Source: Sinobacterium norvegicum
GTDB taxonomy: Bacteria > Pseudomonadota > Gammaproteobacteria > Pseudomonadales > Sinobacteriaceae
Direction: 5' to 3'
NCBI RefSeq assembly: GCF_923077115.1
Contig: NZ_CAKLPX010000001.1
Span: forward strand, 1,488,001 to 1,552,000
Length of the DNA stretch: 64,000 nt
Positions 43,046 through 51,252 of the stretch are shown here, piece after piece (within the stretch, counting starts at the first letter, position 1; every line of letters begins with the position of its first letter). Under the pieces are notes generated by a model that saw only the letters and a program-made list of their open reading frames with translations, made no database searches and had not been told where the DNA came from. Position numbers and translations under genes: made by a program.

Positions 43046-43921
43046 TTAATACACAGGCTGCGGCAATTTCTGGATGGCGTCTAAGCCGCCCACTTTCTCT
43101 TGGTATTCTGCTTCGGTGCTGTCTTTGATGAACTTGTCGAAGTAGGCCTCAAAACCACCGTCTTTGGCGCTGGCGTTGTATGTTTTGAAGTGCGGTACGT
43201 CGAAGCCGTAAGCGGGCTGACAAGAACTGGGGTGAGCGCCACCGGGAACACAGGCTACACCTTGAGTCATCGAGCGCTCCCACAGCACGAAGCGTGCTTC
43301 TAGCGGGTCGTTGAAGAATTCAGTCTCGACAATTTCTTCACAGGTGACAAAGGTCTTGTCGGCGGCGCGGGCAAACCACTCGTCCATATAGTAGTCCGGA
43401 CCCTTAGACTGACAAACACCACGAACATCGGCGCGGTCGGCGTGCAGGAAGGATACGTCTAACTTAAGCGCTGGCATTGCCACCCACTCTTTGTCGTCGT
43501 AGGGGCTGTCGATGACTTTGATCTCAGGGTTCACCTTGATTGCATCGGTGCCCAGACCAATCTGCGTTGGCATAAAGGGCATCTTCCAAGCAGCGGCACG
43601 CAGGCCGAGCAACATCATGCCCTCGTCAATTTCCATTGTTTCAATGGCGCCCTTTTGACGGGCTTGACGAAAGTAAGGCTCCAGCGGAATAAAGTCCAAA
43701 GAAACAAAGGCGAAAACAACCTTCTTTACCTTGCCAGCCGCGCACAGCATGCCAACATCGGCGCCGCCATAGGCCACTACGGTGAGATCTTTAACGTCTG
43801 AACGCAAGATTTCACGAATCACAGCCATTGGTTTACGACGCGGGCCCCAACCACCGATACCGATAGTCATGCCGTCGCGTAGCTCGCCAACCATGTCTTT
43901 AATGGTCATTCGCTTATCCAT
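43046..43921 (-). CDS. ipdA: IpdA, CoA-transferase-fold ring C hydrolase alpha subunit
   Basis: A 291-residue protein of the glutaconate-CoA-transferase alpha-type fold, with a start at ATG 43921 supported by GAGGA nine bases upstream. Diagnostic stretches are GMTIGIGGWGPRRKPMAVIREIL near the N-terminus, VVAYGGADVGML, EGMMLLGLRAAAWKMPFMPTQIGLGTD, and later SFLHADRADVRGVCQSKG. Together with IpdB it opens ring C of the steroid nucleus. It heads the ipdAB transcript; the AT-rich region before it (43960-44196) contains repeated AATACGCA motifs and a palindrome. Confidence 0.9.
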   Translation of the reverse strand: MDKRMTIKDMVGELRDGMTIGIGGWGPRRKPMAVIREILRSDVKDLTVVAYGGADVGMLCAAGKVKKVVFAFVSLDFIPLEPYFRQARQKGAIETMEIDEGMMLLGLRAAAWKMPFMPTQIGLGTDAIKVNPEIKVIDSPYDDKEWVAMPALKLDVSFLHADRADVRGVCQSKGPDYYMDEWFARAADKTFVTCEEIVETEFFNDPLEARFVLWERSMTQGVACVPGGAHPSSCQPAYGFDVPHFKTYNASAKDGGFEAYFDKFIKDSTEAEYQEKVGGLDAIQKLPQPVY

Positions 43922-44051
43922 GGAGCTTCCTCTTTCTTCTGGTTTATCGGCGATGATCAATCATCATAGCCGCCTATATTAGGTTTTTTTGCTTGTTTTT
44001 TGCGCCAACATTTGTCACCGACTGGTCGCTTATAGCCAGCCGCACGACAAG

Positions 44052-44067
44052 AATACGCAAATACGCA
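44052..44067. promoter_or_regulatory. Tandem AATACGCA repeats upstream of ipdA
   Basis: Two adjacent exact copies of AATACGCA in the 275-base region before ipdA. The reverse complement TGCGTATT occurs once at 46865-46872 upstream of fadD3. Shared upstream motifs at both ends of the gene pair point to a common regulator, possibly the Lrp/AsnC proteins encoded nearby. Confidence 0.5.
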
Positions 44068-44123
44068 TTTGAATTGATTTTACACAAAAGGACTGGTTAT
44101 GCATCTTTTCAGAAGCGACTTTT

Positions 44124-44138
44124 TACGCATTACGCGTA
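44124..44138. promoter_or_regulatory. Inverted repeat TACGC-N5-GCGTA upstream of ipdA
   Basis: TACGC, five bases, GCGTA, in the same AT-rich ipdA upstream region. It contains the same ACGC/GCGT core as the AATACGCA repeats, so it may be a stronger or two-sided form of that operator. Confidence 0.45.
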
Positions 44139-44159
44139 TAATTGGCAAAATTTAATCAA

Positions 44160-44186
44160 TTTGCGTTAATTTAGCATTAACACAAA
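44160..44186. promoter_or_regulatory. Long inverted repeat just beyond the Lrp gene end
   Basis: TTTGCGTTAAT and ATTAACACAAA are inverted with one mismatch around a five-base spacer. The site lies between the stop of the downstream Lrp gene (44197) and the ipdA promoter region. It could be a regulator site or a weak terminator hairpin. Confidence 0.45.
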
Positions 44187-44196
44187 TTAATCTTTG

Positions 44197-44667
44197 CTAG
44201 TCGACGATGTGACTGACGCGATAGTCGTGCTTGACGAAATTGACACCGAGAGAGGTCTCGGTTCGGCGAATGCCTTTGATAGTACTGATATTTGTATGCA
44301 AAAAGCCGGTTAATTGTTCCGGATCCTGCACCAGGGTAATGGCCAGAATGTCGAAACGGCCTAACATTTTGGCGACAAAGCCCATCTCGGGGATATCACT
44401 GAGCTGCTGAGCAATGCGCTCACAGTCGCCGCTGTGGTCAACATCGATCCAAATAAAGGCCAGACAGGGGTTTTTGAGTTTGTCGATATTGGTGACGGCG
44501 GTGATTCGCATCAAGCCCTCATCCAGCATCCGCTTAATGCGCGAACGCACCGTACCCTCGGTAATATTGAGCTCGGCAGCGATACGGCGGTTGCTGATAC
44601 GGGCATCGCGGGAGAGATAGCTCAGAATTTTGTCGTCGACATCGTCGAGGCGGCGTTTATTAGTCAA
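44197..44667 (-). CDS. Lrp/AsnC-family regulator, second of a tandem pair
   Basis: A 156-residue Lrp/AsnC protein. The winged-helix part (LDDVDDKILSYLSRDARISNRRIAAELNITEGTVRSRIKRMLDEGLM) is followed by a RAM-type ligand domain (AFIWIDVDHSGDCERIAQQL, then LVQDPEQLTGFLHTNISTIKGIRRTETS). The TTG at 44667 gives a start close to the usual MxxKLDxxD opening and overlaps the preceding stop; an ATG at 44700 is an alternative that adds 11 residues inside the preceding gene. As a tandem partner of the gene at 44660-45160 it could form a heteromer. It sits between ipdA and fadD3. Confidence 0.82.
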   Translation of the reverse strand: MTNKRRLDDVDDKILSYLSRDARISNRRIAAELNITEGTVRSRIKRMLDEGLMRITAVTNIDKLKNPCLAFIWIDVDHSGDCERIAQQLSDIPEMGFVAKMLGRFDILAITLVQDPEQLTGFLHTNISTIKGIRRTETSLGVNFVKHDYRVSHIVD

Positions 44668-45160
44668 AGGGCACCCAATTGGCTTGGTTTTTGAGAACAT
44701 CAATCGCCATTGCTGGCATAATTTTTCGCACGCCAGACACCGAGGCCAACGTTTTGAGCATGGCATCGAGGGCAGCCTGGCCATCGGCGACCGTCAGCAC
44801 CTCAATATCGTGTGTGCCCACTACCTGGCTGACCGAATAAACCCCCTCTACGGCGGCAAGATCCTCCGACACCAACAGCGCCGAACGCCCTTCGACCTGA
44901 ATACCAACAGCCAGTAACATACCAAAGCCAGCAGCCTGAATATCCGTGACCGCCACCACTCGCATGGTCTCTGAGTCCTCTAACCGCTTCACCCGAGAGC
45001 GCACCGTTGCCTCGGTCAAATCGAGTTCCTTGGCCAGCGCCCGATAGGGCATACGGCCATCACTGCGTAGCAGCGCAATGATCTGGTAATCAATATCATC
45101 GAGGTTGGTACTCTGCGTTGTCGCTATACGGCTGCTGACAGAATCACGATAGTCGGTCAC
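44660..45160 (-). CDS. Lrp/AsnC-family regulator, first of a tandem pair
   Basis: A 166-residue Lrp/AsnC regulator. The helix-turn-helix part reads DDIDYQIIALLRSDGRMPYRALAKELDLTEATVRSRVKRLEDSETM, and the RAM domain carries VGIQVEGRSALLVSEDLAAVEGVYSVSQVVGTHDIEVL. The GTG start at 45160 is supported by AAAGGA six bases upstream. It follows fadD3 by 23 bases and is followed by the second Lrp gene with overlap, so fadD3 and the two regulators probably form one transcript. It is the likely regulator of the steroid cluster, but the ligand is unknown. Confidence 0.87.
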   Translation of the reverse strand: MTDYRDSVSSRIATTQSTNLDDIDYQIIALLRSDGRMPYRALAKELDLTEATVRSRVKRLEDSETMRVVAVTDIQAAGFGMLLAVGIQVEGRSALLVSEDLAAVEGVYSVSQVVGTHDIEVLTVADGQAALDAMLKTLASVSGVRKIMPAMAIDVLKNQANWVPFD

Positions 45161-45183
45161 ATTTATGTCCTTTTAACGACTAG

Positions 45184-46776
45184 CTAGCTAACAGGGGCGG
45201 CTAAAATATCGGCCGCCAGTTTTTTTAATTCGGGCTTAACCACTTTACCCGACGCATTAAGCGGCAAGGCTTCGACAAATTCAACGTAAAAAGGACATTT
45301 ATAACGCGCCAATGCCTCAGCACAACCTCGTTTGACCTGTTCGGCGGTCAGCGATGAACCCGGTTTTTTAACCACAAAAGCCATGCCGACCTCGCCCTGG
45401 GGCGGTTTGCTGACACCGATAATGGCCACTTGCGCAACCCCTTCGAGGGTGTAACACACCTTCTCTACCTCGGCCGGATAAACGTTCTCACCGTTCATAA
45501 TATACATATCTTTCAGCCGGTCGGTGATCTTCAAATAACCCCGCTCATCCATGACACCAATATCGCCGGTCTTCATCCAGCCATCGGCGGTAATCGCCTC
45601 GGCCGTCGCCTCAGGCATATCGAAATAGCACTGCATGACATTGTAGCCGCGCACCCAGATCTCCCCCTCTTCACCCCGGGCAACCTCGTCGCCGGTCTCG
45701 GGGTTGGCGCACTTGACCTCGACGCCCTCGATGGCTCGACCAGAGGTCTGCGAAATCGTCTCGGGGTCGTCATCGGGGCGGCAAATGGTCACCACGCCGC
45801 AGGACTCGGTCAGGCCGTAGGCGGTAACCACCACCTCGAAGCCGAGTTTCTGACGCATATCGTTGACCAACTGCACCGGCACCGCAGCGGCACCGGTAAC
45901 ACCTAAGCGCAGACTGGAGACATCATATTGATCGCGCTCCGGATGGGCCAGAATCATCTCGTACAACGAGGGCGCACCGGGCAACATGGTGACCTTGTCC
46001 TCGGCGATCTGAGCCAACACCTTGTCTTTGTCGAAGGCAAAGACCGGCAGAATCTTGGCGCCGGTTAACAGACAGGCCAGCCAGCCGGCCTTGTAGCCAA
46101 AGCTGTGGAAAAACGGGTTGATAATAAGGTAATTGTCGTCGCTGCGCAGACCAACTGTTGCCGACCAGGATTCAAACACGCGAATATTCTGACCGTGATT
46201 ACACACCACACCCTTGGGCTTACCGGTGGTGCCAGAGGTAAACAGCATGTCCATCGGATCGTCGGCGGTGATCGAGGCAGCACGTTGCTCACCGCGCTCA
46301 GCCGTCACCTGCTCAGCGCTGGCGATAAAATCACTCAAGCTCTCAGCACGGGCATCCTCACCGCGCAGCAAGACAGTCTTTACCGACCCCAGTGCTTCAC
46401 CGGCCAACATATCCAAGACGTCGCCCTTTTCTAATGCTGGGTAGGTAAACAACAACTGAGCACCCGACCGACGGATGATGTCGGCGGCTTCGCTGCCCTG
46501 TAAGCGGGTGTTGAGCGGCACCAGAATAGCGCCGGCCAACTGCAGACCAAGGGCGGCGATAATCCACTCGTAAACATTGGGCGCCCAGATGGCCACACGG
46601 TCGCCTTTATCGACGCCATTGGCGATAACGGCTCGACAGGCCAACTGCGCCTGTTCGGCCAGCTCGGCAAAACTGAGTTCGGTATCCCCCTCTTTCAGGG
46701 CGGTATTGTTCGCATATTGCGCCACTGCGGCAGCAAGAATCGCCGGCAGTGTTGTGGCTTGGGCAGCGTGAGTCAC
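45184..46776 (-). CDS. fadD3: FadD3-like HIP-CoA synthetase
   Basis: A 530-residue AMP-forming acyl-CoA synthetase. The P-loop FTSGTTGKPKGVVCNHGQNIR lies near residue 180, TAYGLTESCGVVT near 321, and the hinge WMKTGDIGVMDERGYLKITDRLKDMYIMNGENVYPAEVE near residue 400, with a C-terminal lysine in LPLNASGKVVKPEL. Context and layout match FadD3, which converts HIP (the C/D-ring propionate left after rings A and B are removed) to HIP-CoA and so commits it to this pathway. The GTG start has an AGAGGA site seven bases upstream. Other substrates cannot be excluded from sequence alone. Confidence 0.88.
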   Translation of the reverse strand: MTHAAQATTLPAILAAAVAQYANNTALKEGDTELSFAELAEQAQLACRAVIANGVDKGDRVAIWAPNVYEWIIAALGLQLAGAILVPLNTRLQGSEAADIIRRSGAQLLFTYPALEKGDVLDMLAGEALGSVKTVLLRGEDARAESLSDFIASAEQVTAERGEQRAASITADDPMDMLFTSGTTGKPKGVVCNHGQNIRVFESWSATVGLRSDDNYLIINPFFHSFGYKAGWLACLLTGAKILPVFAFDKDKVLAQIAEDKVTMLPGAPSLYEMILAHPERDQYDVSSLRLGVTGAAAVPVQLVNDMRQKLGFEVVVTAYGLTESCGVVTICRPDDDPETISQTSGRAIEGVEVKCANPETGDEVARGEEGEIWVRGYNVMQCYFDMPEATAEAITADGWMKTGDIGVMDERGYLKITDRLKDMYIMNGENVYPAEVEKVCYTLEGVAQVAIIGVSKPPQGEVGMAFVVKKPGSSLTAEQVKRGCAEALARYKCPFYVEFVEALPLNASGKVVKPELKKLAADILAAPVS

Positions 46777-46864
46777 GTGGCTGTCCTCTCTAATTATTTA
46801 TGGTTAGCCAAAATTCTTTATGATCGACAATATTAGAAGTAACAGAGGGGTAGCGCAACAGGAA

Positions 46865-46872
46865 TGCGTATT
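46865..46872. promoter_or_regulatory. TGCGTATT motif upstream of fadD3
   Basis: The exact reverse complement of the AATACGCA element found in tandem upstream of ipdA, 88 bases before the fadD3 start. Eight bases alone can match by chance, but both sites lie in the upstream gaps of the two steroid transcripts. Confidence 0.4.
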
Positions 46873-47017
46873 TTTAGGCTCTTTTTTCTACGAATTAACA
46901 GGCTTATTACCACAAACAAGGGGGAAATATTGCGTTTACCCCCGCTGTAGCCGCCTAAATCCAACGAGTGACACAGACTGCCACGGGCAAGATTACCAAC
47001 CTGTCATGCCGGCGACA

Positions 47018-47863
47018 TCATGTCTCGGTAATCAACCATTCAGCCGCAATCTCGTCGACCAAGCCCTCCCGCTGCAATTTTAACAGGTGGGCGTGCAGGG
47101 AGAACACCGCCATTGAATGCATACTGGCATCGACATCGTCATAGACCCGGGTAACCAACACCTCCATCGACTGACGACCGCCAACACGCAGACCGTTGAT
47201 CACCTTGAGCTCCCGACCGAGCCGGTGCGCCACCACCTGATCGATAACCGTTGTCGGCTCCGGCATCAGATCACCGTGAGCCGGCGCGATACAGTCAATA
47301 TCGTAATTTTTAAGTTTCTGCAGGGAGGCGACATAGTCGTACATATCCCCGGAGGGCGGCACAATAACAACTGTGGAGCCGTTCATCAAGTGGTCACCGG
47401 CCATTAGCAGGCCGCTGTTTTTCTCCAGCAAACAATAGTGGTTGCTGACATGGCCTGGGGTGTAAATTGCCTGCAAATCAAATTCGTCGGTGGTCAGCTG
47501 CCAATGCTCGTACAATTCGACATCGGCCTCAAATAACGCATCCTGAAACTGCTGATCATCCGCCGGCTTACCAATGACAACAGCACCACTCAGCTCTGCC
47601 AAGCGCACGGCCGCCGGCGAGTGATCGGGGTGAGTATGGGTGGCGATAATATGACTGATGGTTCGCCCCTCCGCCGTCAGCAGCTGATAAAGCTGATCGG
47701 CGTGCCCCTGCTCTATCGGGCCGGGGTCGATAACGGCGACATGCTGGTCACCGACAATATAGGTATTGGTGCCCAAGCCGGTCAGTGGACCGGGGTTGGG
47801 GGCGGTAATGCGTCGCACATAGGGGTTAATATCGACGATTTCGCCGTAGAGTATCGCAGGCAT
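47018..47863 (-). CDS. Metallo-beta-lactamase-fold hydrolase (LACTB2/glyoxalase II-like)
   Basis: A 281-residue MBL-fold protein with the zinc motif THTHPDHS near residue 78, a later PGHVSNHYC, GDHLMNGST and PAHGDLMPEP that supply the remaining ligands, and a winged C-terminal region (VFSLHAHLLKLQREGLVDE) as in LACTB2-like hydrolases. Known members cleave thioesters or RNA; here the substrate is unknown. It is the first gene beyond the steroid cluster on the same strand, about 240 bases upstream of fadD3. A role as thioesterase in CoA recycling would fit but is not shown. Confidence 0.85.
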   Translation of the reverse strand: MPAILYGEIVDINPYVRRITAPNPGPLTGLGTNTYIVGDQHVAVIDPGPIEQGHADQLYQLLTAEGRTISHIIATHTHPDHSPAAVRLAELSGAVVIGKPADDQQFQDALFEADVELYEHWQLTTDEFDLQAIYTPGHVSNHYCLLEKNSGLLMAGDHLMNGSTVVIVPPSGDMYDYVASLQKLKNYDIDCIAPAHGDLMPEPTTVIDQVVAHRLGRELKVINGLRVGGRQSMEVLVTRVYDDVDASMHSMAVFSLHAHLLKLQREGLVDEIAAEWLITET

Positions 47864-48007
47864 ATAGGTAATATATTGTTAGAAATAGAACCATAGATTG
47901 CAGTAAAACAGCCGACCAGTCAAAAGTATGCCGCCGCTCACATCAGCGCAAAATCTTGTATACTGTGTGCTATTCCACTGATTTTGATCAATAGGTTTTA
48001 TCCGCCA

Positions 48008-48922
48008 ATGTCTACAGCCCTTGCCAAACTACTGTCTAAATTGCCGCTGCCGCTGCTGTATTTACTGTTCGCCCCAGTCGCCTTTTTTTCGCTCTATTAC
48101 CTGTCCCGCTACCGCCGCAAGGTGGTCGCTAATAATATTGCCCAGGCGATGCCAGAGCTGACAGCCAAACAGCAAGACAAGCTGGCGCGCGACTATTACT
48201 GGCATATGGCCAACCTGGTCTGTGAGGTGATCAAAACCGACAGCATGAGCAAGCAGCAGTATCAGCAACGGGTGAATTTTACCAACCCTGAAGTACTGTT
48301 AGCGGCCAGGGAAACCGGCCGTCACGTGATTATTCTGAGCCAGCATCAGGGCAACTGGGAATGGTTGCTGGCTGGCTGTGCTGCCTGCATGGAAAACCCC
48401 GTCGACGTTGTCTATAAAGAGCTACACGATTCAGCGTTTGATGAATTTATGCGCAGCGCCCGCGAGCGCATGGGCAATACACCGATTTCACACAAGGTGT
48501 TGTTTAAGGAACTCGGCAAACGAAAAGAACCCTGGGTGCTGGCCATGCTTGCCGACCAAGCGCCACAGCGAAAGACCAACAAGTGGTGGGGCACATTCTT
48601 TAACCGTGAGACACCGTTTCAAATGGGTATCGAGTTGCTGTCTCGCCGCAGCAAGGCGGTGATTGTGTTTGCCTCATCACAGCGTGTCAGTCGTGGTTAT
48701 TATGATTGCACGTTTACCCAGTTGGCCGAACCACCGTATAAGAAAGACGATCACCGTATCCTCGAGGCGTATGCCAGTAATATGGAATCTGCGATCAGAG
48801 CGCAGCCAGAGACGTGGTTGTGGAGTAATAACCGCTGGCGCTACGGCAAGAGTGACGACCCGACACTGGTTGAGCAACCAGCGAGCAAGCGTCCGCCTGA
48901 GACGGATAACAGCGGTGCATAG
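48008..48922 (+). CDS. Lipid A biosynthesis lauroyl/myristoyl acyltransferase (LpxL/HtrB family)
   Basis: A 304-residue inner-membrane acyltransferase of the LpxL/LpxM family. After an N-terminal membrane helix it carries the catalytic HxxxxE-type motif (SQHQGNWEW) near residue 106, RKEPWVLAMLADQAP, WWGTFFNRETPFQMG and YASNMESAIRAQPETWLWSNNRWRYGKSD. It adds a secondary acyl chain to lipid A at the cytoplasmic face. ATG at 48008 is preferred to the TTG at 47984. The presence of lipid A genes confirms a Gram-negative host. Confidence 0.92.
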   Translation: MSTALAKLLSKLPLPLLYLLFAPVAFFSLYYLSRYRRKVVANNIAQAMPELTAKQQDKLARDYYWHMANLVCEVIKTDSMSKQQYQQRVNFTNPEVLLAARETGRHVIILSQHQGNWEWLLAGCAACMENPVDVVYKELHDSAFDEFMRSARERMGNTPISHKVLFKELGKRKEPWVLAMLADQAPQRKTNKWWGTFFNRETPFQMGIELLSRRSKAVIVFASSQRVSRGYYDCTFTQLAEPPYKKDDHRILEAYASNMESAIRAQPETWLWSNNRWRYGKSDDPTLVEQPASKRPPETDNSGA

Positions 48923-48950
48923 CGGCACCGCCAGCATGGGGTAAGAGCGT

Positions 48951-49181
48951 TTAGCTACGCTGCACAACCACACGAGAAAAGCCGATAGATTTGGCCGCCA
49001 TCATCGCCTTATCAGAGCTGGTAAAATGGCAATTGTCGCCCTTGGGCGTGGTCACATGCAAGGTGTGGCCCCATAAATCATGGCAGTCTAAATGCCATTG
49101 ATGATCTGCATCAGAATGGAAAACAACAACGTCACTTAGTCGGCCGATTTCATACAGTGTTCTTAGCTGCGGTAGATTCAT
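48951..49181 (-). CDS. Small hypothetical protein
   Basis: A 76-residue soluble protein beginning MNLPQLRTLYEIGRLSDVVV, with a compact alpha/beta pattern and several histidines and aspartates (VVFHSDADHQWHLDCHDLWGHTL). ATG at 49181 is chosen because a ribosome-site-like AGGAGA lies just upstream; the longer frame to 49247 lacks one. No family is recognised, though similar short proteins occur widely in gammaproteobacteria. It converges on the lipid A acyltransferase gene. Confidence 0.6.
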   Translation of the reverse strand: MNLPQLRTLYEIGRLSDVVVFHSDADHQWHLDCHDLWGHTLHVTTPKGDNCHFTSSDKAMMAAKSIGFSRVVVQRS

Positions 49182-49385
49182 CTGTCTCTCCTGAGTGTGA
49201 TTATGCCCCTTGAGTATAGAAGCTAATCCACCACTCGGCGCAGCCATTGGCTGATTAGTGACACGGTGAACAGTTTTTTCATCTTATCCGCTGAAATTTT
49301 TGCTAGAATCCGCGGTCGAATTCAACCTGGTGGCCAATAGCAAAGCCGCCGACATGACTCTAACGACACTCATCAGGAGGGCGCG

Positions 49386-50249
49386 GTGCTGGCGAAAGTT
49401 TCTGGCCTACAGCAAATACTTAAACGAATCGATAACAGCAGGCTGTTTCAAGGCTTTGTTATCTTTGTCATTCTGGTCTCGGCGCTGACCATCGGCGCCC
49501 ATACCTACCACCTTCCCCCCTGGATGGAGTACAGTCTATCGTGGCTGGACTTAGCGATTACCGTGTTCTTTGCCGGAGAACTGACCATTCGCTATTTAGC
49601 CAGCGATGGCTTTAAGCGCTTTTTTACTAACGGCTGGAACATCTTCGACACCGTTATCGTCATCGGCAGCCTCGTCCCCGCCGGCGGCTCGGCTATCTTA
49701 CTGGCGAGGTTACTGCGTATATTCCGCGTATTACGACTGGTCTCGATGGTGCCCGAGCTGCGTATGCTGGTCAACGCCCTGCTGAAAGCAATCCCAAGAA
49801 TGGGTTATATCGCGCTGTTAATGTTCGTTATTTTTTATATTTACGGCGCCGTTGGCAGCATGCTGTTTGCCGATATCAATACGTTCTTGTGGGGCGATGT
49901 GTCGGTGGCAATGCTGACGCTGTTCCGGGTCTCGACCTTCGAATCCTGGACCTCGATTATGTACGAGACCATGGCCGTCTACCCACTCAGCTGGCTCTAT
50001 TATCTCAGTTTTATCTTCCTCACTGCCTTTGTCTTCCTCAATATGATGGTTGGCGCGGTATTGGATGTGATGACCCAGGAGACCGCCAAGATGCGCAGCG
50101 AAGAGCAGGATGACGAACAATCCACCGCAGCCACGGCAGAGGATGTGGCCGAACTGAAGGCACAGCTCGGCGAACTGAAACAACTGCTGATTGAGCAGCG
50201 GTCAATGCCGCCGACAGAACCGGGCGACATGCACGAGAAGATACTGTAA
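49386..50249 (+). CDS. Voltage-gated sodium-channel-like protein (BacNav family)
   Basis: A 287-residue six-helix ion channel. S1-S3 occupy the first 110 residues. The voltage sensor S4 (ARLLRIFRVLRLVSMVPELRML) carries arginines every third position, S5 follows, and the pore loop holds the selectivity filter STFESWTSIMY in the position of TLESW in NaChBac. S6 contains LTAFVFLNMMVGAVLDVM. A C-terminal tail with a coiled coil (AELKAQLGELKQLLIE) suits tetramer assembly. The GTG start has AGGAGGG upstream. It should be a homotetrameric Na+ channel of the BacNav kind. Confidence 0.9.
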   Translation: MLAKVSGLQQILKRIDNSRLFQGFVIFVILVSALTIGAHTYHLPPWMEYSLSWLDLAITVFFAGELTIRYLASDGFKRFFTNGWNIFDTVIVIGSLVPAGGSAILLARLLRIFRVLRLVSMVPELRMLVNALLKAIPRMGYIALLMFVIFYIYGAVGSMLFADINTFLWGDVSVAMLTLFRVSTFESWTSIMYETMAVYPLSWLYYLSFIFLTAFVFLNMMVGAVLDVMTQETAKMRSEEQDDEQSTAATAEDVAELKAQLGELKQLLIEQRSMPPTEPGDMHEKIL

Positions 50250-50288
50250 CCAGCAACTATCAGGCGTCTTAACCGACGCCTGACGCGG

Positions 50289-50507
50289 TTAAATAAAGAC
50301 GAAAAACTCTTTGCCGTCAGCCAACTCTCCGTCAGCCAACAAGTCTTCCAGTGGCTGCTCTTCGGTGGCTTCTTTATAGGCCTGATAGGCAGATACCGAG
50401 ACGATAATATCGCCGTTTTCATCTTGAAAAATCACGTCTTGGTCACGAATAGCACGCAGAATTTTCTTCTTCTGGTTATTGGTGACGGCGATTTCTTGCA
50501 TGCTCAT
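50289..50507 (-). CDS. Small hypothetical protein
   Basis: A 72-residue acidic protein with an N-terminal basic helix (TNNQKKKILRAIRDQDVIF) and an acidic tail (EEQPLEDLLADGELADGKEF). The start is ATG at 50507 or 50501. It lies opposite the channel gene's end and has no recognised family. Its coding character is reasonable, but the function is unknown. Confidence 0.5.
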   Translation of the reverse strand: MSMQEIAVTNNQKKKILRAIRDQDVIFQDENGDIIVSVSAYQAYKEATEEQPLEDLLADGELADGKEFFVFI

Positions 50508-50712
50508 TGGCTACCTCAAATGTTCAATGATTGTTAGCGCGAGTATACGAAGTTTAGGCCGCTGAACAAAGGTAAATTTACTCGCCCGCGCAACATTTTC
50601 TGGCCGTCATATTGCTGGTTGTTCGGCGCCCTTGAGGGTGTTACTCTGCGGTGATAAACGTGGTCAAGCCTTGATCTGCCGCGCCCCCTGTCCCTGATTG
50701 AGAAGTCGAATC

Positions 50713-51189
50713 ATGCAAAAGCCCCAGCGCGATATTACCCTGCGATTTTTAGCCGAACCCCAAGACGTCAATTTTGGTGGCAAGGTACACGGCGGCGCCG
50801 TGATGAAATGGATCGACTTAGCCGCCTACGCCTGCGCCGCTGGCTGGAGCGGCCGCTATTGCGTCACAGCCTATGCTGGCGGCATCCGCTTTGTCGCCCC
50901 GATACATGTCGGCAACCTGGTCGAAGTCGAAGCCAAGGTCATTTATACCGGCTCGTCATCCATGCATATTGCCCTGGAAGTCTGCGCCAGCGACCCGAAG
51001 TCACTGAACAAGCGCCTGACCACCCACTGTATTGTCATCATGGTCGCCGTCGATGAAAGCGGCGAAAAAGTACAGGTACCCAAGTGGCAACCCGAGACCG
51101 AAAAAGACATCAAACAACACGATACCGCAATTAAACTGATGGACATGCGCAAGATCATCAGCGAAGAAATGGAAATATTTACCGACTAA
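50713..51189 (+). CDS. Acyl-CoA thioesterase (hotdog fold)
   Basis: A 158-residue hotdog-fold protein of the YciA/BACH-like type. The motif PQDVNFGGKVHGGAVMKWIDLAAYACA near residue 17 holds the active-site Asn/Asp and His-Gly-Gly, and a second strand block follows (IRFVAPIHVGNLVEVEAKVIYTGSSSMHI). It hydrolyses acyl-CoA to free acid and CoA. ATG at 50713 is preferred over the TTG at 50698. A strong terminator follows. It is a single-gene transcript, as judged from the divergent genes beside it. Confidence 0.88.
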   Translation: MQKPQRDITLRFLAEPQDVNFGGKVHGGAVMKWIDLAAYACAAGWSGRYCVTAYAGGIRFVAPIHVGNLVEVEAKVIYTGSSSMHIALEVCASDPKSLNKRLTTHCIVIMVAVDESGEKVQVPKWQPETEKDIKQHDTAIKLMDMRKIISEEMEIFTD

Positions 51190-51206
51190 GCCTGCCACCC
51201 CAATAC

Positions 51207-51236
51207 AAAAAAGGCGGCTAATAAGCCGCCTTTTTT
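51207..51236. terminator. Rho-independent terminator after the thioesterase gene
   Basis: AAGGCGGCT and AGCCGCCTT pair around a four-base loop, with a T run on the plus strand and an A run before it, so it can serve both the thioesterase gene and the convergent LysE gene that ends 17 bases away. Confidence 0.88.
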
Positions 51237-51252
51237 ATGTCGCTATAAAAAT

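Noticed and set aside
42200..43921. Glutaconate CoA-transferase function for the ipdAB pair
   Set aside because: The pair matches IpdAB, which hydrolyses a carbon ring using the same fold, and the whole neighbourhood is the HIP pathway.
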